A stretch of DNA of 6,823 bases. It comes from Opitutia bacterium UBA5964 (lineage in GTDB: Bacteria; Verrucomicrobiota; Verrucomicrobiia; Opitutales; Coraliomargaritaceae). Each line of letters begins with the position of its first letter. Positions within the stretch are counted from its first letter, which is position 1. Positions 1 through 5,650 of this stretch are shown here, one piece after another. Where the stretch lies: NCBI GenBank assembly GCA_002430605.1, contig DJBY01000130.1, positions 1 through 6,823 of the forward strand, in the 5' to 3' direction. Below the pieces are notes generated by a model. It did not search any database. It was not told the origin of the DNA and was given only the letters and a program-made list of their open reading frames with translations. The translations under genes and the position numbers were made by a program.

Positions 1-22
1 CCGTCCATCTATGCCTCTCCCG
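1..22 (-). promoter_or_regulatory. Possible ribosome binding site and start codon of a further minus-strand gene
   Basis: On the minus strand a purine-rich GGGAGAGG stretch lies just before an ATG at 8-6, with 8 bases between GGAG and the ATG. This is better Shine-Dalgarno spacing than most genes in the window have. It comes after the terminator at 43-77, where a new transcription unit would be expected. Only two codons and part of a third are visible, so the product cannot be named and the site could be chance. Confidence 0.3.
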
Positions 23-42
23 CTAATCGACGATGAACCACA

Positions 43-77
43 AAAAAGCCCCGTTCGATAACCGAACGGGGCTTTTT
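43..77 (-). terminator. Rho-independent terminator downstream of the phosphofructokinase gene
   Basis: This is a perfect 15-bp inverted repeat, 43-57 pairing with 63-77, around a 5-base loop. The stem core is CCCCG/CGGGG flanked by A/T pairs. Read on the minus strand, the G+C-rich stem is followed by six T residues (47-42), the classic intrinsic terminator form. It begins 20 bp after the phosphofructokinase stop codon. Because A and T runs flank both sides, it could also stop plus-strand transcripts arriving from the left. Confidence 0.93.
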
Positions 78-97
78 GAAATGACTTTCGCTTAGGC

Positions 98-1360
98 TTA
101 CTCGAAGCTGTGGGCACCGAGCTTGCGAGGAATCTTCACCATCTTAAGCTTGGCAAGAACCGGCACACCATTTTCAAACGGCACCTTCACCTCACCTTGA
201 ATGAGTGGCAATGCATACTTATAGAAGTTGTAGTTCATGCTGACACCGTCTTCGTTGATCCAACTCTCAGGAAGCTTCTTTACGCCGTTGGCGATTTCAG
301 AAAGCGGCGTGAGGCCTGTTTCGCAAGTGTAGGTTTCACCATCTCCGCGAACGAGTGTGACCATCTTGTCGGTCTCACCTGCGATCGCAGCTTCGACAGC
401 CGCTTGACCTGCGAGGTACGCTTCGTCGTTGTCTGTTTGCGAGGAGCAGTGAACTGCGGCGCGTTGTGACATGCCGAGGGAAACCGAGCGTGCCTTGATT
501 TGAAGTGTTTCTTCAACGAGGCCGCGGAGGTATTCACCCGCGCCACCGAGTTGGGAATGACCGAATGCATCAGAACTGGCACTTGCGGTGGAGACAAAGT
601 TACCATCCGCATCGACGAGGCCTTCGCCCACGACGACCACGCAGTACTTCTCCTTCTGCAGAACGCGCTGTACATCAGAGATGAATTTCTCTGCCGAGAA
701 CGCAACTTCTGGAAGATAGATCAGGTGTGGAGCCGCATTTGGCTCGTCACGACTCTTGGCAAGGGCAGCACCAGCTGCGATCCAACCTGCGTTACGGCCC
801 ATGACTTCAATGATTTGCACGAGGTCGTATTGGCCCATCGCTGCATTGTCGCAGGCGATTTCTTTAACCGTCGTTGCGATGTATTTGATCACGCTGCCAT
901 AACCTGGAGTGTGGTCTGTGGTGACGAGATCGTTGTCGATTGTTTTTGGGATCCCAATCACCCGAAGAGCATAGCCACGCTCTTGAGCGAGCTTGGAGAT
1001 CTTATCCGCAGTGTCTTGAGAGTCGTTACCACCAGCGTAGAAGAAGTAGCGGATATTGTGGGCCTCGAAGACTTGCAGCACACGGTCGTAGTCCTGCTGG
1101 CTCTTGAGCTTAAAACGGCAAGTGCCGAGTGCCGCACCAGGTGTGTGGCGGAGGGCACGGATGGTTTGCTGAGTCTCTGCCGCGAGATCGACGAGTTGCT
1201 CATTCAAGATGCCCAGCACGCCGTTAACCCCGCCATAAATTTCTTCGATGCACTCGTGGTTCAGCGCTTCGGCAACGACACCTGCGAGGCTGGCGTTAAT
1301 GACGGATGTTGGGCCACCGGATTGGGCGACAAGGCAATTTCCTTCGAGTTTTTCTGACAT
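98..1360 (-). CDS. pfp: Pyrophosphate--fructose 6-phosphate 1-phosphotransferase (PPi-dependent phosphofructokinase), 420 aa
   Basis: Cytoplasmic glycolytic enzyme that phosphorylates fructose 6-phosphate to fructose 1,6-bisphosphate. With pyrophosphate as donor the reaction is reversible. Visible PfkA-family motifs are the N-terminal phosphate loop GGPTSVINA (residues 15-23), GGNDS (110-114), PKTIDND (138-144, with Asp142 as the expected catalytic base), GYGS (153-156) and MGRNAGW (187-193). Two residues predict the donor: Asp113, where ATP enzymes have Gly (GGDGS), and Lys139, where ATP enzymes have Gly (PGTIDND). Both are hallmarks of PPi-dependent members. The residue before Asp113 is Asn where GGDDS enzymes have Asp; I recall GGNDS from one PFK subgroup but could not check it. 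Length suits the shorter PPi-type enzymes. The ATG at 1360-1358 begins a compact N-terminus right before the first motif, but its Shine-Dalgarno sequence is weak. The gene follows purB after 67 bp and ends at a strong terminator, so it may be read with purB or from its own promoter. Confidence 0.93.
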   Translation of the reverse strand: MSEKLEGNCLVAQSGGPTSVINASLAGVVAEALNHECIEEIYGGVNGVLGILNEQLVDLAAETQQTIRALRHTPGAALGTCRFKLKSQQDYDRVLQVFEAHNIRYFFYAGGNDSQDTADKISKLAQERGYALRVIGIPKTIDNDLVTTDHTPGYGSVIKYIATTVKEIACDNAAMGQYDLVQIIEVMGRNAGWIAAGAALAKSRDEPNAAPHLIYLPEVAFSAEKFISDVQRVLQKEKYCVVVVGEGLVDADGNFVSTASASSDAFGHSQLGGAGEYLRGLVEETLQIKARSVSLGMSQRAAVHCSSQTDNDEAYLAGQAAVEAAIAGETDKMVTLVRGDGETYTCETGLTPLSEIANGVKKLPESWINEDGVSMNYNFYKYALPLIQGEVKVPFENGVPVLAKLKMVKIPRKLGAHSFE

Positions 1361-1390
1361 AGGTAATTATTCTCTGTTAATTTAAAAGCT

Positions 1391-1427
1391 GTATTGTGTG
1401 TAGTTTCGACCGCACTGAAAGCAATAC
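1391..1427 (-). other. Possible hairpin in the purB-pfp gap
   Basis: Directly after the purB stop codon, GTATTG (1427-1422 on the minus strand) can pair with CAATAC (1396-1391). A nested TTTC/GAAA pairing (1420-1417 with 1407-1404) lies inside it. The stem is A/T-rich, has internal unpaired bases and lacks a clean T-run, so it is a poor terminator. It might instead protect the purB 3' end or be chance. I found no convincing -35/-10 pair in this 67-bp gap. Confidence 0.2.
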
Positions 1428-2852
1428 TTAAAGAATCGCGCCTGGCGTATAGTTGGCCGCATCTGGGAAGCTTTGAGCTTCTTCGCGAACCATCGCACAG
1501 AAGTTCTCGACCTGCGTAGTCGCCAATCCAGTCATGGCTTGAGCGCGGCCCATCATTTCAGCGAGCTCCGCTGCAGACAGACCGAGGCGGGAATCGGCAC
1601 CGAGGCGGGCGACCAGATCGTTGCTGGTGATCGTGCCAGCACGCAAGTCGCGAACGGTCTGCACCGCGTGCTCCTTGATCGCTTCGTGGGCCTCTTCGCG
1701 GCCCGCACCTGCTTTGACTGCTTCCATCAGGACGGTGGTCGTGGCGAGAAATGGGCCGTAGCGTTGATTCTCTTGGTCAATCACCGCTGGGTAAACTTCC
1801 ATTTGATTGAGAATCGTGATGAAGGTATCGATCAGACCATCGATCGCAAAGAAGCTATCCGGCAGGAATACGCGACGCACCACGGAGCAAGAGACATCGC
1901 CCTCGTTCCATTGATCGCCGGCGAGCTCGCTTGCCATCGTGAGATAGCCCTTAAGGATGACCCCAAATCCATTGATACGCTCACAGCTACGGCTGTTCAT
2001 CTTGTGCGGCATCGCAGAGGAGCCGACTTGGCCCTTAGCGAACCCTTCACTGGCAAGCTCATGGCCCGCCATGATACGCAGCGTCTTCGCAAAGCTGGAC
2101 GGACCAGATGCAAGACGCACGAAGATCGACACCACTTCAAAGTCCAGCCCGCGCGGGTAAACCTGACCCACGGTATTGAGCGCAGCGCCCACCCCGAGGT
2201 GATTGAGGATACTGCCTTCGAGCGATGCCACCTTAGAGGCATCACCGTCGAACAGTGTGAGCAGATCCATCTGTGTGCCGACTGGCCCCTTGAGGCCACG
2301 GACCGGATAGTTGTCGATAATACGGTTGAGTTCGCGAACTGCGAGGAGCAGATCTTCGCCGAACATTGCGAGGCGCTTGCCGAAAGTAGTCGGCTGCGCG
2401 GGCACGTTGTGTGTGCGAGCGGTGATCACGAGTGACTTCCACTCCTCCGCGCGATTGGCCAATGCAAGCAAGGCCGCGACGGCTTTGTTACGCACGACTT
2501 CCAAGGCTTGGATGATTTGCAGCTGCTCGACATTTTCAGTCAAATCACGGCTAGTCAGTCCTTTATGGATATGCTCGTAGCCAGCAAGGTCGCAAAATTC
2601 TTCGATCCGCGCCTTCACATCGTGACGAGTGATCGCTTCGCGCTGGTTGATAGAGTCCAGATTAATCTCCCCCTTTACACGCTCATACGCGTCGATCGCT
2701 TGTTGAGGGATGTCTAGGCCAAGTTCCTTCTGCGCACGCAGCACGGCGATCCAGTAATCACGCTCCAATTTGATACGCCCTTGCGCGCTCCAGACTGCGC
2801 ACATCGCCTTCGAGGCGTAGCGCCCCGCTAATACATTTGGTATGTTTTCCAT
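1428..2852 (-). CDS. purB: Adenylosuccinate lyase, 474 aa
   Basis: Cytoplasmic enzyme of the fumarase/aspartase superfamily. It acts twice in purine synthesis, releasing fumarate from SAICAR to give AICAR and from adenylosuccinate to give AMP. Visible landmarks are RHDVK (76-80), GLTSRDLTEN (98-107), TARTHNVPAQ (144-153, with His148 as the expected catalytic acid) and the superfamily signature GSSAMPHKMN (277-286), whose first serine, Ser278, is the expected catalytic base on the mobile loop. Length is greater than the roughly 430 residues of the Bacillus enzyme. The N-terminus (IPNVLAGRYAS), the middle (RGLKGPVGT, WNEGDVSCSVVRR) and the C-terminus (PDAANYTPGAIL) closely match my memory of the actinobacterial PurB type. 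The frame stays open upstream to an ATG at 2969, but those 39 residues are unlike the family, so I choose the ATG at 2852-2850. Upstream, AAGAAG lies only a few bases from it, which is weak. The next gene, pfp, follows after 67 bp. Confidence 0.96.
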   Translation of the reverse strand: MENIPNVLAGRYASKAMCAVWSAQGRIKLERDYWIAVLRAQKELGLDIPQQAIDAYERVKGEINLDSINQREAITRHDVKARIEEFCDLAGYEHIHKGLTSRDLTENVEQLQIIQALEVVRNKAVAALLALANRAEEWKSLVITARTHNVPAQPTTFGKRLAMFGEDLLLAVRELNRIIDNYPVRGLKGPVGTQMDLLTLFDGDASKVASLEGSILNHLGVGAALNTVGQVYPRGLDFEVVSIFVRLASGPSSFAKTLRIMAGHELASEGFAKGQVGSSAMPHKMNSRSCERINGFGVILKGYLTMASELAGDQWNEGDVSCSVVRRVFLPDSFFAIDGLIDTFITILNQMEVYPAVIDQENQRYGPFLATTTVLMEAVKAGAGREEAHEAIKEHAVQTVRDLRAGTITSNDLVARLGADSRLGLSAAELAEMMGRAQAMTGLATTQVENFCAMVREEAQSFPDAANYTPGAIL

Positions 2853-3052
2853 AGCTTCTTGAATTTGAGAAAACGGAAGAAAATACAGCTCTCGCCCCCC
2901 CATGCGACCAAAAAAGCAAGAAGATCGGCCAATCCGCTTTTGTCGTGCAGGTCCGCAACAGTGAGCCAACCGATCAAGCTAGCACAGCTACGCCGAATGC
3001 ACCGCTGCAGATGCGCTGCGGATTGGACCGTCATGCTCGTCAGAGCCGTGAC
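2853..3052. other. 200-bp intergenic region between the transporter gene and purB
   Basis: No convincing gene is seen. The region should hold the purB promoter and the 3' end of the transporter transcript. Visible elements are a run of seven C at 2895-2901, and A/T-rich arms AAAAAAGC (2910-2917) and GCTTTT (2936-2941). On the minus strand these arms could form a weak stem ending in six T, a poor terminator candidate for the transporter. There is also a perfect 9-bp inverted repeat, CCAATCCGC at 2929-2937 and GCGGATTGG at 3018-3026. I could not identify a convincing -35/-10 pair or a known purine operator. Confidence 0.5.
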
Positions 3053-3949
3053 TCAAGATTTTCGTCGTCCGCAGACCGAAGCAAACGCAGCGCCCGAAAG
3101 GTTATGCCACAAGCTAAACAAGGCAGCTGGTAAAGCAGCCGCAGCAGGCAAATATTTCGTCGCGAGAGCGACTGCCAGCCCTGAGTTTTGCATGCCCACT
3201 TCGATCGCAATCGTTCGGCAATCCGCTTGGTTCGTCGTAAAATAGCGCGCGACGCCATAACCAATCGCTAACCCAAGCAAGTTATGTAATACCACCGCCA
3301 ACAAAATCCATTGCGGGAATTCTAGAATGCGCTCTCGGTTTAACGCCATCACAATAGCAATCACCCATGCAATCAACACCATCGAAAACAGAGGCAGCCA
3401 TTTTAGAGTGCGTCGCACCAGCTTACTCGCCACTAGCCGAATGATTAGACCGGCCGCCAATGGCAGCGCGACAATCCACAGAATCGTCTGCATCATCGAA
3501 ACCGCATCAATCTCAACTTTGTGACTCGCCAGCAGCCATGTAATCCAAGGCGTCAAAACTGGGGCAAGGAGCGTCGAAGCCAAAGTCATGGAAACTGAGA
3601 GCGCAACATTGCCCTTTGCCAAATACGTTACTACATTCGAAGCGGTGCCTCCTGGGCATGCCCCTAGCAGCACGAATCCGACAACAACTTCGTTAGGCAG
3701 CCCCAGTGCCAAAGTAATACCCAGCGCCAATAACGGCATAATCGTATATTGAGCCAACAAGCCGATCACGACCAAACGCCAGCGCTTAATCACTCCGATA
3801 AAATCGCCCACAGTAAGCGTCATCCCCATACCAAACATAATTAGCCCGAGCAGATAACGGATCGCTGGTTGTGTCGGGATGAACCACTCCGGCATCCACA
3901 AAGCGAGCGTAGAGAACCCGAGCGCGAGAGGTAGAAAGATAGCGTTCAC
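3053..3949 (-). CDS. Bile acid:sodium symporter (BASS) family transporter, 298 aa
   Basis: Inner-membrane secondary transporter expected to import an organic anion with sodium. The protein is almost wholly hydrophobic, with about nine or ten membrane segments. Family motifs are GMGMTL (40-45), GACPGGTASNVVTYLAKGN (96-114) and EVGMQNSGLA (250-259). The sodium ligands I recall from the Neisseria meningitidis ASBT structure map here at a constant offset of ten: Gln67, Ser104, Asn105, Ser118, Thr122, Glu250, Val251, Met253 and Gln254. Both sodium sites therefore look intact. Substrate cannot be read from sequence; bacterial members are linked to bile acids, pantoate or other organic acids, and the true substrate is unlikely to be bile. 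The start is GTG at 3949-3947, supported by TAGGAG 8 bases upstream. That TAG is also the stop of the cupin gene, 12 bp away, which indicates translational coupling. The length is full for the bacterial family and the end (GRRKS) is a typical basic cytoplasmic tail. Confidence 0.93.
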   Translation of the reverse strand: MNAIFLPLALGFSTLALWMPEWFIPTQPAIRYLLGLIMFGMGMTLTVGDFIGVIKRWRLVVIGLLAQYTIMPLLALGITLALGLPNEVVVGFVLLGACPGGTASNVVTYLAKGNVALSVSMTLASTLLAPVLTPWITWLLASHKVEIDAVSMMQTILWIVALPLAAGLIIRLVASKLVRRTLKWLPLFSMVLIAWVIAIVMALNRERILEFPQWILLAVVLHNLLGLAIGYGVARYFTTNQADCRTIAIEVGMQNSGLAVALATKYLPAAAALPAALFSLWHNLSGAAFASVCGRRKS

Positions 3950-3964
3950 TTGGCAGAGCTCCTA
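3950..3964 (-). promoter_or_regulatory. Shine-Dalgarno sequence overlapping the cupin stop codon
   Basis: On the minus strand the sequence TAGGAG joins the stop codon of the cupin gene (TAG, 3964-3962) to an AGGAG ribosome binding site placed 8 bases before the GTG start of the transporter. It is the clearest Shine-Dalgarno sequence among the complete genes here. It decides the GTG start and implies that ribosomes finishing the cupin gene can reinitiate on the transporter. Confidence 0.8.
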
Positions 3965-4426
3965 TTGCACATCTCTGATAATCGCTAACGGCCGATCTTT
4001 CACTCCCGAATAGACCACCACAATCTCAGCGGGCAGATCAGAATCGTTTCGACCATAATGCCAAGTGTTGACTGTCTCAATCAGGCCGTCGCCAGCCTTG
4101 ACGACGATCGTCTGGCCATCTTCGGCAGTCACCAGAATCTCGCCACTGATCATATAGCCCGCGTTCATTGACGGATGCTTATGCCACTTCAGCTTCGAGT
4201 GCGGCGGGATCGTGAACTTGACCACACTGATCTGTGCTGCTTCGGTCGGGTAGCTGGGGAGCTTCGCGCCGTCCCAAGACGAATCAGATTCAGCGAGGAT
4301 CTCGACCTTCACATTGGCTTGCCCACCTGGCGCCGCGACCGTGGGGCACATATGTGAATCAGAGAGGCTGCTGCAGCCCGACAGGAACAATAGCGACAGA
4401 GATAGGAAAATAGCGAAACGTTTCAT
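3962..4426 (-). CDS. Cupin-fold lipoprotein of unknown function, 154 aa
   Basis: Predicted secreted lipoprotein. The N-terminus MKRFAIFLSLSLLFLSGCSS has a basic start, a hydrophobic core and the lipobox LSGC, with lipidation expected at Cys18. Ser19 would favour sorting to the outer membrane in a Gram-negative cell. After a short linker comes one cupin barrel: motif 1 around WHKHP (His82 and His84) and SGE (94-96), and motif 2 from GDGLIE to WHYGRN (His123, Asn127). Three histidines could bind a metal, but the usual motif-1 glutamate is absent; Asn88 or Ala89 occupies its place. The role is therefore unknown: enzyme, metal or ligand binder are all possible. The frame remains open to an ATG at 4465 inside holA, but the signal peptide fits the ATG at 4426-4424. 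The gene starts 5 bp after the holA stop with no clear Shine-Dalgarno sequence, suggesting coupling, and leads directly into the BASS transporter. That pairing hints at a shared substrate, which is inference. Confidence 0.85.
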   Translation of the reverse strand: MKRFAIFLSLSLLFLSGCSSLSDSHMCPTVAAPGGQANVKVEILAESDSSWDGAKLPSYPTEAAQISVVKFTIPPHSKLKWHKHPSMNAGYMISGEILVTAEDGQTIVVKAGDGLIETVNTWHYGRNDSDLPAEIVVVYSGVKDRPLAIIRDVQ

Positions 4427-4431
4427 AATAA

Positions 4432-5529
4432 TTAGCTTAAGCACTTGATTGCCAACTCCCGGCACACTTCTTCTTGTTCGTTGGGACGCTCGAGAATGCC
4501 TTCAAATGCTTCGGCAAAGGCGATTTGAAATTGGATGAGCTTCTTCAACGGCACCTTACTGGCGGTGACCGCTAGATTACCCAAATACCACGGGTTCTGG
4601 GTGAAGACGTTGAGATTACTCTTCTCTTCGCTGCCACCGAAATGGTGCCCATAGGTGCGGGCCGCCGCTTCGAGATCGGACTTGGCGATGCCACGCGCAC
4701 CCAGACGGATCGCTCCAGCATCAAGTAGTACCCGCAGCTGAATCAGCAAGCGGTTGCGCGATTGCAAACTACCCAACAGTGGGCGCGATTCGCTATTGGT
4801 AAAGAAATGGCGACGAAGGGCTTCCAGTGTCCAATCGAGCTTCAACGAATAAAAGGCATCGGCAGCTTCGAAAAAATCGGCATCACCAAAATTCGGCACG
4901 AGATCGGCGACCAAGCGTTCGCTAATCTGCTCGCCAGTATCAGACACGAAGGTCGCAAGCTTACGGGTCTCCGCCACGATCAGGCGCGAGTTGCCATTGA
5001 CCTTACCGATCAAGAGCTGCACCGCATCGCGCGCAATGGTCACGCCTGCCTGCTCGCACTCATCCTGAATCATACGGGCATACATTACCGCCGCATTTTT
5101 ATCCTCTGCCAGTGCCGTAAAATCAGAATTTTTCTGACACCACTTATAGAAGCTACGCACTTTATATACTGGCTGCGCAGTGATCAGTACGCCGACCTGT
5201 GCCGAATCGAGCGTCTCCAAGACCGCCTTTAAATTATCCAGTAAATCCAGCGTGCCTTGGGCTTTACCGGTCTGGCTATTGGCCATGAAATTGACATCCT
5301 TCAGCCACACAACCTTGCGGTCGCCGAACAGCGAGAGCGTCTGCACCGCGCTAGTGAAGCGGTTGATCGCATTCTCCACTTCAGCGACATTGCCCGCACG
5401 CCCATCCACCACTTCTTTGGAAAGATCGTCCGCGATGTCTTTGGTCTGCTCGGCAAACCACTCCTTACCTCGTTCAGAAACAAGGTAGTCGTCGTCGCCG
5501 CAGATAAATGTGAAGGCTTTCGCTGACAT
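4432..5529 (-). CDS. holA: DNA polymerase III delta subunit, 365 aa
   Basis: Clamp-loader subunit that binds and opens the beta sliding clamp so that it can be loaded at primer-template junctions; it acts in the cytoplasm within the DnaX complex. The sequence shows the family layout. The N-terminal AAA-like domain begins with FICGDDDYLV (8-17) and, as expected for delta, has no functional Walker A motif. The strand SLFGDRKVVWLKDVNF (66-81) is the characteristic clamp-contact region. A helical segment ARDAVQLLIGKVNGNSRLI (166-184) followed by AETRKLATFV leads to the C-terminal collar domain, with SLQSRNRLLIQLRVLL (254-269) and a final helix bundle. Length is close to the 343 residues of E. coli HolA. 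The ATG at 5529-5527 lies directly before the first conserved strand, but its Shine-Dalgarno sequence is weak and a 6-bp hairpin sits 5 bases upstream. The downstream cupin gene starts 5 bp after its stop. Confidence 0.92.
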   Translation of the reverse strand: MSAKAFTFICGDDDYLVSERGKEWFAEQTKDIADDLSKEVVDGRAGNVAEVENAINRFTSAVQTLSLFGDRKVVWLKDVNFMANSQTGKAQGTLDLLDNLKAVLETLDSAQVGVLITAQPVYKVRSFYKWCQKNSDFTALAEDKNAAVMYARMIQDECEQAGVTIARDAVQLLIGKVNGNSRLIVAETRKLATFVSDTGEQISERLVADLVPNFGDADFFEAADAFYSLKLDWTLEALRRHFFTNSESRPLLGSLQSRNRLLIQLRVLLDAGAIRLGARGIAKSDLEAAARTYGHHFGGSEEKSNLNVFTQNPWYLGNLAVTASKVPLKKLIQFQIAFAEAFEGILERPNEQEEVCRELAIKCLS

Positions 5530-5534
5530 GACTC

Positions 5535-5551
5535 ATACGGCTGCACCGTAT
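5535..5551 (-). promoter_or_regulatory. Hairpin or palindrome immediately upstream of holA
   Basis: The sequence ATACGG-CTGCA-CCGTAT is a perfect 6-bp inverted repeat with a 5-base loop, ending 5 bases before the holA ATG. In mRNA it would sit where the ribosome binding site should be and could limit initiation. As DNA it could be a small operator. The structure is directly visible; any function is inference, and a repeat this short can arise by chance. Confidence 0.35.
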
Positions 5552-5574
5552 TAATGAAGGAATGATGGATGATT

Positions 5575-5613
5575 AGAAAAGGAACTGATCAATGTGGCCA
5601 CTCCGCCAATCAG
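5575..5613 (-). terminator. Possible weak terminator after cinA
   Basis: On the minus strand CTGAT (5613-5609) pairs with ATCAG (5589-5585), and inside it TGGC pairs with GCCA (5608-5605 with 5598-5595) around a 6-base loop. A 5-base bulge (5594-5590) interrupts one arm. A T-rich tract, TTCCTTTTCT (5584-5575), follows. The location, about 40 bp after the cinA stop, suits a terminator, but the bulge and the interrupted T tract make it weak, so read-through into holA is possible. Confidence 0.3.
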
Positions 5614-5650
5614 CGCAACGCGGAAGTCAGGGACGCAATTAATTAATCCC

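Noticed and set aside
500..1357. Plus-strand open frame of 285 codons opposite the phosphofructokinase gene
   Set aside because: It mirrors the real coding frame, has no recognisable domain and no ribosome binding site; the minus-strand product has unmistakable family motifs.
1361..1427. Promoter for the phosphofructokinase gene built on TTGCTT and TACACA, 16 bp apart
   Set aside because: The -10 match is poor and other spacings fit no better, so it is not supported as a feature.
1473..2435. Plus-strand open frame of 320 codons opposite purB
   Set aside because: It is rich in Arg and His in the manner of antisense shadows and lies fully within the certain purB gene.
2853..2969. 39-residue N-terminal extension of PurB from the ATG at 2969
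   Set aside because: The added residues are unlike any PurB N-terminus, whereas the internal ATG at 2852 starts right at the conserved IPNVLAGRYAS segment.
2828..3034. Minus-strand 68-codon open frame running into the start of purB, a possible leader peptide
   Set aside because: It has no clear ribosome binding site or recognisable sequence, and a frame this short can easily be open by chance; conservation would be needed to revive it.
4427..4465. Start of the cupin gene at the ATG inside holA, giving 13 more residues
   Set aside because: The extra residues would precede a complete signal peptide that begins naturally at the ATG at 4426.
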